The notes beneath the pieces are model-generated. The model searched no databases. It was not told the DNA's origin and was given only the letters and a program-made list of their open reading frames with translations. Positions 28,799 to 38,244 of a stretch of 52,561 bases of DNA are shown here, piece after piece; positions within the stretch are counted from its first letter, which is position 1; each line of letters opens with the position of its first letter. Origin of the DNA: Clostridiales bacterium. GTDB lineage: Bacteria > Bacillota > Clostridia > Christensenellales > Aristaeellaceae. Location of the stretch: positions 1 through 52,561 of the forward strand of contig JAAZBU010000045.1 of NCBI GenBank assembly GCA_012513645.1, written 5' to 3'. The position numbers and the translations under genes were made by a program.

Positions 28799-29901
28799 TG
28801 CTCTGGCCTGATTACAGCAACTGCGGTACCAACCTGGCGGCTTCCATCGCCAGGTTTTTTGGCGTATCACCGATGCATACGACGCTGCCAAAGGTGGATC
28901 GGCTGCTGATGTCCGGCAGCTATCGCAATGTGGTGCTGTTGGTGATGGATGGCTTGGGCATGGAGGTATTGCAGCGCTGCTTGCCGGAGAATGGCCTGCT
29001 GCGAAGCCATCTGCTGCAGCCCCTGTCGGCCGTTTTTCCCTCTACAACCACCGCGGCCACAACCAGCCTGATCTCCGGCCTGAACCCGGGGGAGCATGGC
29101 TGGATCGGTTGGTCGCTGCATTTTGAACAGCTGAGCAAAAGCGTTGATACATTCAGCAACCTGATTCAGTTTACCAGTGAGCCGGTTGCGGATTATCATG
29201 CTGCCAGCACACTGTTGCCCTACCGACCGCTGGTACAGCAAGTATCAGACACAAGGAATGCGCAAGGGCTGTACATCTCGCCCTATGGCGATATCAAAGT
29301 CAACAGCCTCAATGGCCTTGTTGAGCAAATTATAAAGGCCCTTGGGGTGCCGGGCAGGCACTATGTCTACGCCTATTGGGGCGAGCCGGATCACACTATG
29401 CACCAGATAGGCTGTCGGCACACAAAAATCAGGGGAGTAGCAGAGAATATTGAACAGGCTCTGCTTGCGATAAACCAAAGTCTAACCACAGAAGACCTGG
29501 TTCTGGTCACGGCAGACCATGGTTTGATCGATGCTGTGCCGGATTGCTTTGAAGACCACCCCCACCTTGAACGCATGCTGCGGTTTCCGCCGGCGGTTGA
29601 GCCTCGTGCGGCCGCGCTGTATGTGCATCAGGAAGCATCGGCTGACTTTTCTTCGGCATTCCGCGAGGCGTTTGAAGATCGCTATCTGCTCATGAAGGGC
29701 GATCAGGCCATTGCATCCGGTCTGTTCGGCCCGGGTCAGGCGCATCCACTGTTGCGTTCACTTGTGGGCGACTACTTTGCCGTGGCCACATCGGATCATG
29801 CTTTGTTTCAAAAACGCGAGCACTGCAAACTGATTGGCATGCATGCCGGCCTCACAGAACAGGAAATGCTGGTACCACTGATCGCACTGACAAAAGCATA
29901 A
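28798..29901 (+). CDS. Alkaline phosphatase superfamily protein (type I phosphodiesterase/nucleotide pyrophosphatase-like)
   Basis: VVLLVMDGLGMEVLQ, VFPSTTTAATTSLISGLNPGEHGWIGW, WGEPDHTMHQIGC, LVLVTADHGLID. Confidence 0.88.
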   Translation: MLWPDYSNCGTNLAASIARFFGVSPMHTTLPKVDRLLMSGSYRNVVLLVMDGLGMEVLQRCLPENGLLRSHLLQPLSAVFPSTTTAATTSLISGLNPGEHGWIGWSLHFEQLSKSVDTFSNLIQFTSEPVADYHAASTLLPYRPLVQQVSDTRNAQGLYISPYGDIKVNSLNGLVEQIIKALGVPGRHYVYAYWGEPDHTMHQIGCRHTKIRGVAENIEQALLAINQSLTTEDLVLVTADHGLIDAVPDCFEDHPHLERMLRFPPAVEPRAAALYVHQEASADFSSAFREAFEDRYLLMKGDQAIASGLFGPGQAHPLLRSLVGDYFAVATSDHALFQKREHCKLIGMHAGLTEQEMLVPLIALTKA

Positions 29902-29904
29902 AAC

Positions 29905-29932
29905 AAAACCCGCTGATGAGGCGGGTTATAAT
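29905..29932. terminator. Bidirectional terminator between convergent phosphodiesterase and apbE genes
   Basis: AACCCGC-tgatgag-GCGGGTT; minus-strand reading is followed by TTGTTTT, plus-strand reading by ATAAT. Confidence 0.75.
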
Positions 29933-29952
29933 CTGTAAAAGCGTAAAGCGCT

Positions 29953-31047
29953 TTAATCTGCCGGGTTGGTTGCGCCCATAGACCGGGCGCTTTTCTGTAG
30001 TCCATCCGTCATCTGTATGCTGCGGTCATTGAGCACCCACAGCGCTTCCACGCCCTGCAGGCTATCCACGAAGGCACGCCCCTCTTCATAGGGCATCAGA
30101 AAGACCGCGGTGGAAAGCAGGTCCGCATAGCCGGAATCCTCGGTCACGATGGTAACTGAGCGCATGTAATCGGTGGGCATCAGCGTTTTCGGTGATACGA
30201 TGTGATGATATCTTTTTCCCTCATAGAGGAAAAACCGCTGATAATCACCGCTTGTCACGATAGAACTGTCGTGCAGAAACAACACATCCAGGATGTCGGT
30301 GTTTGCGTCGGCCGTCACCATGCCATCCGGATCCTGTATGGCGACACCCCAGTTCTTTCTGCCATCCATCGGCCCATGCCCCAGCCGCACGTTGCCGCCC
30401 GCGTTGATATAAAAGGACTTTACTTCGCTGCGCAGCATCTCCTGCGCGACCAGTTCGGCCGCATACCCTTTGGCGATGGCTCCCAGATCGATTTGCAAGG
30501 CCGGGTCAGCGTAATACACGGTCAGCGCCTGCTGATCCAGCACCAGGTCGTTGATGTCCGTGTCCAGGCTGGCCGCCTTCAGCTTGGTCATATCCGGCAG
30601 ATAGGCATCCGCAGGGCTCGCTTCGGCAGCATCCCTAGCATCATGCCATAGCTCCAGCACGGTGCCAAAGGCAATGTTGACCATGCCGTGGGTAGCAGCC
30701 TGTGTTTGCTTGCTGTATTGCAGCAGGTCAAACAGCGGTTTAGCCACCTTTACAGGCCCCTGCGCAGCAGTATGGTTGAGCGTATAGAGGTTGTTGATGC
30801 CTTCGTAGGGGTGATAGCGGTCAAACAGCTGATGATACTCCTTGAACCGTTCCTGCGCCTTGGCGGCTACCCTGTCAAAGGCTTCCTTGCTGGCCGCAAA
30901 GCCCTGGATGGTAATGACGGTATCAAATGTGCCAAAGAAGGAGGTGGTGTGCTTCTCATACGTCTTGGGGGCACAACCGCTCAGCAAAAAAAGAAGGCAG
31001 GCAGCCAATGCCAAGGCCATGATGCGTTTGATGTGATGCAGCCTCAT
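29953..31047 (-). CDS. apbE: FAD:protein FMN transferase ApbE (lipoprotein)
   Basis: Lipobox LLFLLSGC; TTSFFGTFDTVITIQGF, DLGAIAKGYAAELVAQ, INAGGNVRLGHGPMDGRKNWGVAIQDP. Confidence 0.94.
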   Translation of the reverse strand: MRLHHIKRIMALALAACLLFLLSGCAPKTYEKHTTSFFGTFDTVITIQGFAASKEAFDRVAAKAQERFKEYHQLFDRYHPYEGINNLYTLNHTAAQGPVKVAKPLFDLLQYSKQTQAATHGMVNIAFGTVLELWHDARDAAEASPADAYLPDMTKLKAASLDTDINDLVLDQQALTVYYADPALQIDLGAIAKGYAAELVAQEMLRSEVKSFYINAGGNVRLGHGPMDGRKNWGVAIQDPDGMVTADANTDILDVLFLHDSSIVTSGDYQRFFLYEGKRYHHIVSPKTLMPTDYMRSVTIVTEDSGYADLLSTAVFLMPYEEGRAFVDSLQGVEALWVLNDRSIQMTDGLQKSARSMGATNPAD

Positions 31048-31940
31048 TGATCCGTATACCCCAGGGACTTCAGGTCGTTCAGGTTGTCCAGCCAGCCGGT
31101 GCGCACCTTCACCCACAGCTGCAGGTTGACCTGGGTGTGCAGCAGTGCTTCAATATCTGCCCTTGCCTGGCTGCCGATTTTGCCCAGCATTTCACCCTGC
31201 CGGCCAATGATGATCCGCTTGTGTGCCTCCCGTTCGCAGTAGATATCCGCATGGACTTCCGTCAGGTCATCGCGGATTTCCTTGACGGACAGCACCTCCA
31301 CCCCGATGCCGTGCGGCACCTCTTCGCGCAACAGCATCAAGGCTTTTTCGCGGACAATTTCGGCAATCATCTGCCGTTCGTTTTGATCCGTCCAGATATC
31401 ATCGGGGTAGTAGCGCGGCCCCTCGGGCAGGCGCTCGCGGATGGCAGCCATCAGGCGGTCCAGCCCCTCTCCGCTTCGCGCGCTGATGGGCAGGATCATA
31501 TCAAAGCCGTACTCTGAAAAGGCGGATATGGTGGGCAGCAGCCGCTGCGGATGAACCAGGTCTGTCTTATTGATCAACAGGAACCTGGGCACGGACAGGC
31601 CGGCGTTGGCCTGGGCCAGCGCATGGTCGTCCCGCCCCACCTTGCCTGCGTCCACCAGCTGACACAGCAGGTCGATGCCCTGCAGGGACTCGTGGATGGT
31701 CTTCTCCATATACTCGCCCAGCTTGGTGCGCGGGCGGTGAACACCCGGTGTGTCAACAAACACAATTTGCGATTGTTCGTCGCCCAGGATGCCAAGGATG
31801 CGGCTGCGGGTGGTCTGGGGCTTGGGGGTGACGATCGACACTTTCTCGCCCACCAGGCGGTTAATCAAGGTCGATTTGCCAACGTTTGGCCGGCCGATGA
31901 CGGCCACAAAGCCGGAGTGAAATGTTTGCTGATCAGCCAT
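31044..31940 (-). CDS. era: GTPase Era
   Basis: HSGFVAVIGRPNVGKSTLINRLVGEKVSIVTPKPQTTRSRILGIL, DTPGVHRPRTKLGEYM, KH domain RIIIGRQGEMLGKIGSQARADIE. Confidence 0.97.
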   Translation of the reverse strand: MADQQTFHSGFVAVIGRPNVGKSTLINRLVGEKVSIVTPKPQTTRSRILGILGDEQSQIVFVDTPGVHRPRTKLGEYMEKTIHESLQGIDLLCQLVDAGKVGRDDHALAQANAGLSVPRFLLINKTDLVHPQRLLPTISAFSEYGFDMILPISARSGEGLDRLMAAIRERLPEGPRYYPDDIWTDQNERQMIAEIVREKALMLLREEVPHGIGVEVLSVKEIRDDLTEVHADIYCEREAHKRIIIGRQGEMLGKIGSQARADIEALLHTQVNLQLWVKVRTGWLDNLNDLKSLGYTDQ

Positions 31941-32844
31941 GGTGATCCTTTCCAAGCAATTGCGCATCAGCGCCGGTCGCGGGGGAGAAGCTATGGGGCA
32001 ACAGTTCCTTCAGTGTGGATTGGGCCACCTGCCCATCACCCCAGGTAATCAAAATACGCAGGTCGGGTGCAAATTCACTCAGCACCTGGCGGCACGCGCC
32101 GCAGGGCCAGGGGGGATGCTGATCGGCTGCAATGGCAATGGCAGTAAAGCGTTGCTTGCCCTCGCTGATCGCCTTAAACACCGCCGTGCGCTCGGCGCAG
32201 TTGGTCAGGCCAAAGGAGGCGTTCTCTACATTACAGCCGGTATGGAGCGTGCCGTCCTCCGCCTGCAGGCATGCGCCCACCCGATAGCCGGAATAAGGGG
32301 CATAGGCGGCTTGCATCGCCTGTTTTGCGGCCGTCAACATCGCGGCATCCGCGTCACGGCTCTGCCCGATGCCGGACAATGCCTTTTCTTCCATGTCTCT
32401 CATCATGCGTCGGTCTTCCTCCCTCAGGTGGTCATAGCCCATCAGGTGCAACAATCCGTGGACCAGCAGGTAGCTCAGTTCGCGTTCATAGGCGTGGCCG
32501 TACTGGGCGGCCTGGGCCTTTGCGCGCGGCAATGAAATGATGATATCTCCCAGAAAGCTGGCGCCATGCTCGGCATCCCACTCTTGCTGCACCAGCGCTT
32601 CTGCTTGCCCCGCCGTGATGCCCGGCGGGTACGATACGGAGGGGAAGCTGAGCACATCGGTGGCGCTGTCCAGCCCGCGATAGGCCTGGTTGACCTGCCG
32701 GATGCCTTGGTCATCGGTCAAGGTCACCTGTACATAGCTGGGCCAGGATATCCCTTCGGCTGCCTCTGCGCTGTCTGCCGCTGCTTGCAGCAATGCGCGC
32801 ACAGATTGCTCGCCGGGCAAATCACCGTCAAACAGCAGATTCAT
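31933..32844 (-). CDS. YbeY endoribonuclease - cytidine deaminase fusion protein
   Basis: N-terminal YbeY: TDVLSFPSV..FLGDIIIS..LLVHGLLHLMGYDH. C-terminal Cdd: AAYAPYSGYRVGACL, CNVENASFGLTNCAERTAVFKAISEG, PCGACRQVLSEF. One uninterrupted frame. Confidence 0.92.
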   Translation of the reverse strand: MNLLFDGDLPGEQSVRALLQAAADSAEAAEGISWPSYVQVTLTDDQGIRQVNQAYRGLDSATDVLSFPSVSYPPGITAGQAEALVQQEWDAEHGASFLGDIIISLPRAKAQAAQYGHAYERELSYLLVHGLLHLMGYDHLREEDRRMMRDMEEKALSGIGQSRDADAAMLTAAKQAMQAAYAPYSGYRVGACLQAEDGTLHTGCNVENASFGLTNCAERTAVFKAISEGKQRFTAIAIAADQHPPWPCGACRQVLSEFAPDLRILITWGDGQVAQSTLKELLPHSFSPATGADAQLLGKDHHG

Positions 32845-35072
32845 ACGGGCCCTTCGGGCATCTTGCCGTCTTTTGCGAGGGGCGTGCCGACAGCGCCATA
32901 TTTGACTGCGGTGACCAACGTGGAGCGCATCCTCGCAATCGCCGATCGTTTTTCATCGCCCGGGTATTCGATGCGTTCGTGAAAAATGCCGTATACCATG
33001 GTGGCGCAGACATCGCGGATTTTATACAGATCCTGTATCGTCAGCGGGGCCTTTTGCAGCAGGCCATCATCCAACTTGCCCTGAATCAGCTTCCAAAGAA
33101 ATGCGCGGATTTCATCCGGCGTGGGCGTGCTGAGCGTGCGCACAGCCGCCTCAATGGTATCGCACAGCATGACAATGGCCACCTCGGCGCTCTCAGGCGG
33201 GGTGCCCTCGTATCGGAAGCCCTCATCATCAACGGGTTCTCCGGCCTTATTGTAAAAGTAGGCCACGCGGGAGTTGCCGTGGTGTTGGCTGATGATCTGC
33301 AGAACCTCGGCCGGCAGGCGATACTGTTTGCCCAGGGCCAGCCCATCGCGCACATGGGAGGTGATGATGGCGGCCGATACAGCGGGGTCGGTCTTGTCGT
33401 GAATGTTGCCGGCGCCTATCTGGTTTTCCTTGAAATATAAGGGCCGCTTGAGCTTGCCGATATCGTGATAGTAGCCGCCCACGCGCGCCAGCAGGGGATT
33501 GGCACCCACTGCCTCGGCGGATGCCTCGGCCAGGTTGGCAATCAGGATGCTGTGGTGGTAGGTGCCCGGCGCCTCCAACAGCAGCCGGCGAAGCAGGGGA
33601 TGGTTGGGGTTGCTCAACTCCATCAAGCGGTTGTTGGTGGGCAGGTTGAACACCATTTCTGCCAACGGCTGCAATGCCAGGCACAAAACAGCAGAGATCA
33701 CCGCCCCGCCTGCGGCATACAGGCCGCGACCCAGGTCGTTGCTGATGTTGCTGCTGTTCATCAGGCCAAAGCCCCAAATGATGAGGAAGCTGAGGATGGC
33801 GGACACAGTACCCGCCGCAAGGATCAGGGGGCGCTGCTGTCCGGGACGGCTGATGATAAAGGCAGCCGCCGTGCCTGCAATCAATGCGGCCGCAAACAGG
33901 GCCATCATTTCCGTCATGCCGGTGTTGACTGTACCTCCCAGGATGAGGATTGATAACAGCGTTGAAAAGGCATGGACGATGACTGCCGGCAAAAAGCCAA
34001 CCATCACCGTGAGCAAAATGGCGGACGTGAGCAGCGGCGCCAGCTGCACAATCTGGATGCTTTTGGTCAGCAGGCTAAGCCCCACCATCAGCAGCAACAC
34101 CGCAAACAGCAGCACCAGCTTGCGCCTGTCCTGGATCATCTCGGGAAAGACATGCCACAGCACAAGCAGCAGTACCACCAGCGTGCATGCTGCCGCAATC
34201 AACGCGCCTACATACAGCAGGTAGTCCACCCTGTTTTCCTGCAATAGGCCCAGTGAGCTCAGCATGGCCACCTGGTTTGGCCGCGCCCGCCCCTCGCCCC
34301 GCACAACGATGCTCTGCCCCTGCTTGTAGATCACGGGTTCTACGGTATTCATGGCGGCTTCCTTGGCGGCATCCGTCTTCACCTGGTCCACCACCATGTT
34401 GGGCTCAATCACTTCCCTGAGCACGGGCAGCACTACGTTTTGCAGCAAGCCGACGCTGGTTTTGTAGCCGACGATCTGCATAATGCTGTTGACGGCCAGG
34501 CTTTCCTGCCCCTGCGTAACATGGCCCTGCATGGTGTTTTTGATAGCGCTGCGCAGGGAGGTAATCAGCTCATCATATTGGGTTGCGGTAGCGTTCATCA
34601 GCGTGGTCAGCTGATAATCCCGCAGGCCCACCAGCGTCAGCATATCTGCGGCATAGGCCAGCTCATCCTGCGTGTAGACGCGGGTTGTGCTGTAGTCCGG
34701 CAGGTTTTGCGCGTACTGGCGCACCGCAGAAAGCTGTGTAAACACATTGTCAGCGCTGGTGATCACCTGTTCGGTCACGCCGTCGGCAAACTGATAGATG
34801 GGCGTCACGGCCGCGGCGGCCAGGCTGCGATTGTTTTGTGTGGTAATTTCGTCCACCACATCCTTGGTGGCGAAGATAGTGCTGGTAGGCACCATGCCGA
34901 CGCTCAGCCGATAGCGGACGGGGGAGACCGCGCCCAGCAAGGCGACAACAACCATTATGCTGCCGATGATCATCATCAGCAGGCGCTGAAAGCGAGCGCC
35001 GGCAAATACCCGGCGCAGCCGGTGCAGGATGGTGTCGCCGCCCTTTTTGGCCGGGCGGTTCAGTTCGTTCAT
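32841..35072 (-). CDS. pgpH: 7TM-HD phosphohydrolase (PgpH/YqfF-type, c-di-AMP phosphodiesterase family)
   Basis: Extracellular 7TMR-HDED-like region, seven hydrophobic segments, HD domain: APGTYHHSILIANLAEASAEAVGANPLLARVGGYYHDIGKLKRPLYF. Confidence 0.93.
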   Translation of the reverse strand: MNELNRPAKKGGDTILHRLRRVFAGARFQRLLMMIIGSIMVVVALLGAVSPVRYRLSVGMVPTSTIFATKDVVDEITTQNNRSLAAAAVTPIYQFADGVTEQVITSADNVFTQLSAVRQYAQNLPDYSTTRVYTQDELAYAADMLTLVGLRDYQLTTLMNATATQYDELITSLRSAIKNTMQGHVTQGQESLAVNSIMQIVGYKTSVGLLQNVVLPVLREVIEPNMVVDQVKTDAAKEAAMNTVEPVIYKQGQSIVVRGEGRARPNQVAMLSSLGLLQENRVDYLLYVGALIAAACTLVVLLLVLWHVFPEMIQDRRKLVLLFAVLLLMVGLSLLTKSIQIVQLAPLLTSAILLTVMVGFLPAVIVHAFSTLLSILILGGTVNTGMTEMMALFAAALIAGTAAAFIISRPGQQRPLILAAGTVSAILSFLIIWGFGLMNSSNISNDLGRGLYAAGGAVISAVLCLALQPLAEMVFNLPTNNRLMELSNPNHPLLRRLLLEAPGTYHHSILIANLAEASAEAVGANPLLARVGGYYHDIGKLKRPLYFKENQIGAGNIHDKTDPAVSAAIITSHVRDGLALGKQYRLPAEVLQIISQHHGNSRVAYFYNKAGEPVDDEGFRYEGTPPESAEVAIVMLCDTIEAAVRTLSTPTPDEIRAFLWKLIQGKLDDGLLQKAPLTIQDLYKIRDVCATMVYGIFHERIEYPGDEKRSAIARMRSTLVTAVKYGAVGTPLAKDGKMPEGPV

Positions 35073-36016
35073 GATGGCTGTCCTTTATCGGTTTCGTAGC
35101 GCTCATACGCGTGCACGATGCGCTGCACCAAGTCGTTACGCACCACGTCTACATCCCTCAACTGAATGAGGCTTACCCCCTCAACGTCTTTAAGCACCTC
35201 GCGCGCCACCTGCAGGCCGGAGAGCTTGTGCGCAGGCAGGTCCACCTGGGTGAGATCGCCCGTAACCACACAGCGTGCATTTTTGCCCATGCGCGTTAAA
35301 AACATCTTCATCTGCTCACTGGTGGTGTTTTGCGCCTCATCCAGAATGATGAAGGCATCATTGAGCGTGCGGCCGCGCATGAAGGCAAGCGGGGCTACCT
35401 CCACGGTGCCTTTTTCAAGCAGCGCCAGATAGGCATCCTGACCCATCATCTCAAACAGGGCATCGTATAGCGGGCGCAGGTAGGGGTCCACCTTCTGGGC
35501 CATGTCACCGGGTAAAAAGCCCAGCTTTTCACCCGCCTCCACAGCCGGACGGGTCAGGATGATGCGCTCCACATCCTTGTTGCGCAGGGCAAGCACAGCC
35601 ATGGCGATGGCCAGATAGGTCTTGCCTGTGCCGGCGGGCCCCACCGCCACGGTGAGGGGGGTGTTGCGCATGGCATCTACATAGGCCATCTGGCCGGCGG
35701 TTTTGCTGCGTATGCGGTTGCCGCGATAGGTGCAGGCCACCACATCGCTGAATATTTCTTCAGCCCGGTCGCCGTGCCCCTCGCGCACCAGCGAACACAG
35801 GTAGCGCACCATGCCTACATCGATGGATTGCCCCTCGTACAGCTGGTGTGTCAGTTTGTCGATCACCTGGTGGGCCATTTGCCGCATGGGCTCTTCGCCC
35901 TGTATATGAAAACCATTATCCCGCAGCACAATGCTGACGGAAAATTCCTGCTCGATCACACGGATGTACTGGTCGTTCATGCCAAACAGCGCCTGGTAAA
36001 CATCAAGATTCTTCAT
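35069..36016 (-). CDS. phoH: PhoH family ATPase
   Basis: PLTVAVGPAGTGKTYLAIAMAV, RIILTRPAVEAGEKLGFLPGDMAQKVDPYLRPLYDAL, FIILDEAQNTTSEQMKMFLTRMG. ORF track starts at 36040; exact start uncertain. Confidence 0.96.
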   Translation of the reverse strand: MKNLDVYQALFGMNDQYIRVIEQEFSVSIVLRDNGFHIQGEEPMRQMAHQVIDKLTHQLYEGQSIDVGMVRYLCSLVREGHGDRAEEIFSDVVACTYRGNRIRSKTAGQMAYVDAMRNTPLTVAVGPAGTGKTYLAIAMAVLALRNKDVERIILTRPAVEAGEKLGFLPGDMAQKVDPYLRPLYDALFEMMGQDAYLALLEKGTVEVAPLAFMRGRTLNDAFIILDEAQNTTSEQMKMFLTRMGKNARCVVTGDLTQVDLPAHKLSGLQVAREVLKDVEGVSLIQLRDVDVVRNDLVQRIVHAYERYETDKGQPS

Positions 36017-36106
36017 GGACAAGGCCAAAGAGTGTATCATCTCCTTCTTTCATCAGGGCTATATGCCCCTGTCATTTTACTATAATGCGGCCCTTGGCGC
36101 AATCTT

Positions 36107-36135
36107 TTGACGGGATTGGCCAATCGTGTTATGAT
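36107..36135 (+). promoter_or_regulatory. Promoter for GT2 gene
   Basis: TTGACG (36107-36112) - 17 bp - TATGAT (36130-36135), extended TGT just 5' of the -10. Confidence 0.7.
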
Positions 36136-36158
36136 TCTCACAGAAAAGCAGCAAGGAA

Positions 36159-36968
36159 GTGAAAGTATTGGGCCTTCCCTTGGTGAGCGTGATTGTTCCC
36201 GTGTACAATGCCCAGAAGTGTTTGTCCGCATGCCTTGACAGCGTGCTCAATCAAAACTATCCCCGGTTAGAAGTGATTCTGGTCAACGACGGTAGCCGTG
36301 ACCAGAGCCTTGCACTGTGCCATGAGTATGCCGGGCGGGACAGCCGGATCAAGGTGATTGATCAGGAGAACGGGGGCCCGGGCGCTGCGCGAAATACCGC
36401 CTTGGCGGCAGCCACAGGGGAGTATCTGCACTTTATAGACAGCGATGATGTGGTGCCCCAGGGTGCTGTTCAGGCCATGGTAACCGCCATGGAGGGGCAG
36501 GATCTGGTGATCGCCCATTTTCAGATATGCACGCCGCAAAGCGCCAGCAGGCGCGGCCTGATCAAGCAGGAAATGCAGATGGACCGCGCCGCCTTTCTGG
36601 AGGCGCTGATCATCTGGCCCGGCGCCTATTACTACAGCGCCATGTGGAACAAGATGTACAGGCGTGCTGTGGTGGAGGCCCATAACATCCGGTTTGATGA
36701 CACCATTATCTGGGGGGAGGACTGCCTGTTTAACATGGCATACGATCTGTATGTCCAGCAGGTGCGCTTCATCCCCATGGTTGTTTACCATTACTACCGC
36801 AAGGTATCCGGGCTCTCCTGGGGCTCGGTGTTTCAATTGCACAAGGGCATCCGCATCAAGAGCAAGATTTACAAAGCCCTCAAGCGCATCTATGTAGAGG
36901 CGGGGCTGTATCAAAAGCATTATTGGCGTGTGCAGCGCTATATCCTCAACGTGACGCTGATGGATTGA
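36159..36968 (+). CDS. Glycosyltransferase family 2
   Basis: PLVSVIVPVYNAQKCLSACLDSVLNQNYPRLEVILVNDGSRDQSLALCHEYA...GGPGAARNTALAAATGEYLHFIDSDD. Confidence 0.93.
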   Translation: MKVLGLPLVSVIVPVYNAQKCLSACLDSVLNQNYPRLEVILVNDGSRDQSLALCHEYAGRDSRIKVIDQENGGPGAARNTALAAATGEYLHFIDSDDVVPQGAVQAMVTAMEGQDLVIAHFQICTPQSASRRGLIKQEMQMDRAAFLEALIIWPGAYYYSAMWNKMYRRAVVEAHNIRFDDTIIWGEDCLFNMAYDLYVQQVRFIPMVVYHYYRKVSGLSWGSVFQLHKGIRIKSKIYKALKRIYVEAGLYQKHYWRVQRYILNVTLMD

Positions 36969-36971
36969 CCG

Positions 36972-38141
36972 CTATTTGTTAATGCGGTAAATGCCGCACT
37001 TGAGGTACTGTGTCTCCGGCGCCGCGGGCAGCGTGGGGTGATCCCGTCCCTGCTCGCGGAACTCTACCTGCATCAGGCGCACCTGGGCATCGTTGGCCGC
37101 CTGCAGGATGATCTCCTTAAACATGCCGGGCAATATGTGGTGCGAGCACGAGCAGGTGACCAAAAAACCGCCGTCGCGTATCATTTTCATGGCGCGCAGG
37201 TTGATTTCCTTGTATCCCTTGGTGGCGGATTCGGTCTTTGCCCTGGATTTGGCAAAGGCGGGCGGATCCAAAATGATGACATCATACTCCTCGCCTGCCT
37301 GTGACTGGGCGCGCAACAGGTCAAAGGCGTTGGCCGCTTCAAAGCGCACGTTCTCCATGCCATTGAGGGCCGCATTTTCTTGCGCCTGCGCGCAGGCATA
37401 GTCGGATATATCTACCCCCACCACGCTGCCGGCGCCGTAGTGCGCGGCGTGCAGCGCAAAGCTGCCCGTGTGGGTAAAGCAATCCAGCACCTTTGCACCC
37501 TTCACAAAGGGCGCGATGGCGGCGCGGTTTTCCTTTTGATCCAGAAAATACCCGGTTTTTTGCCCTGCCTTGACATCCACCAGAAATCGGATGCCGTTTT
37601 CCAGCATTTCCACCCGGTCGGGCACCTCGCCATACAGGATGCCCGTGGACTGTTCCATCCCCTCCAGCAGCCGGACGGGCACATCATTGCGCTCGTACAC
37701 GCCCACTGGGGACAGCAACTCCACAAGCGTATCCACCATCACCTGCTGAAATCGGCCCATCCCCAGTGACAGGCATTGCATGGAAAGCACTGGGCCGAAG
37801 CTGTCCACAATCACCGCGGGCAGGCCGTCCGCCTCTGCGTGTATCAGCCTGCAGGAACACAGATCGGCAAACTGCCTGCGGTAGTTGACGGCCCGCAGGA
37901 CACGGCCGCGGATAAAGGCATTGTCAATCGGCTCATCCTGATAGCTCACCACGCGCAGCGATATCTGCGACACCGGGTTGTATACCGCCCGGGCAAGGAA
38001 TATGCCCCTTTTGCTGTACACGCTCACCACATCGCCGGGGGCACAGCTTTTGTCGGCATGATCAATATCACTGGCAAACACCCAGGGATGTCCGCCCAAT
38101 ACGCGCTTTTCTTTTCCAGGTTTCAAATAAACGTTCGCCAT
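36972..38141 (-). CDS. Class I SAM-dependent rRNA methyltransferase (RlmI/PUA type)
   Basis: MANVYLKPGKEKRVLGGHPWVFASDI PUA domain; TGYFLDQKENRAAIAPFVKGAKVLDCFTHTGSFALHA; IILDPPAFAKSRA. Confidence 0.93.
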   Translation of the reverse strand: MANVYLKPGKEKRVLGGHPWVFASDIDHADKSCAPGDVVSVYSKRGIFLARAVYNPVSQISLRVVSYQDEPIDNAFIRGRVLRAVNYRRQFADLCSCRLIHAEADGLPAVIVDSFGPVLSMQCLSLGMGRFQQVMVDTLVELLSPVGVYERNDVPVRLLEGMEQSTGILYGEVPDRVEMLENGIRFLVDVKAGQKTGYFLDQKENRAAIAPFVKGAKVLDCFTHTGSFALHAAHYGAGSVVGVDISDYACAQAQENAALNGMENVRFEAANAFDLLRAQSQAGEEYDVIILDPPAFAKSRAKTESATKGYKEINLRAMKMIRDGGFLVTCSCSHHILPGMFKEIILQAANDAQVRLMQVEFREQGRDHPTLPAAPETQYLKCGIYRINK

Positions 38142-38185
38142 CTTGTCTCCGATCTGTCAATCAGCTGTGAATCAACCGTTTCGCC

Positions 38186-38214
38186 TTGCATCATACCACG
38201 GGAATGTCTATAAT
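38186..38214 (+). promoter_or_regulatory. Promoter for mntP
   Basis: TTGCAT (38186-38191) - 17 bp - TATAAT (38209-38214). Confidence 0.7.
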
Positions 38215-38244
38215 GCAGCAGCGTTTTGCGTGGAGGTTGAAGAG

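Noticed and set aside
38142-38244. yybP-ykoY manganese riboswitch upstream of mntP
   Set aside because: Predicted TSS leaves only about 25 nt of leader; too short for the aptamer.
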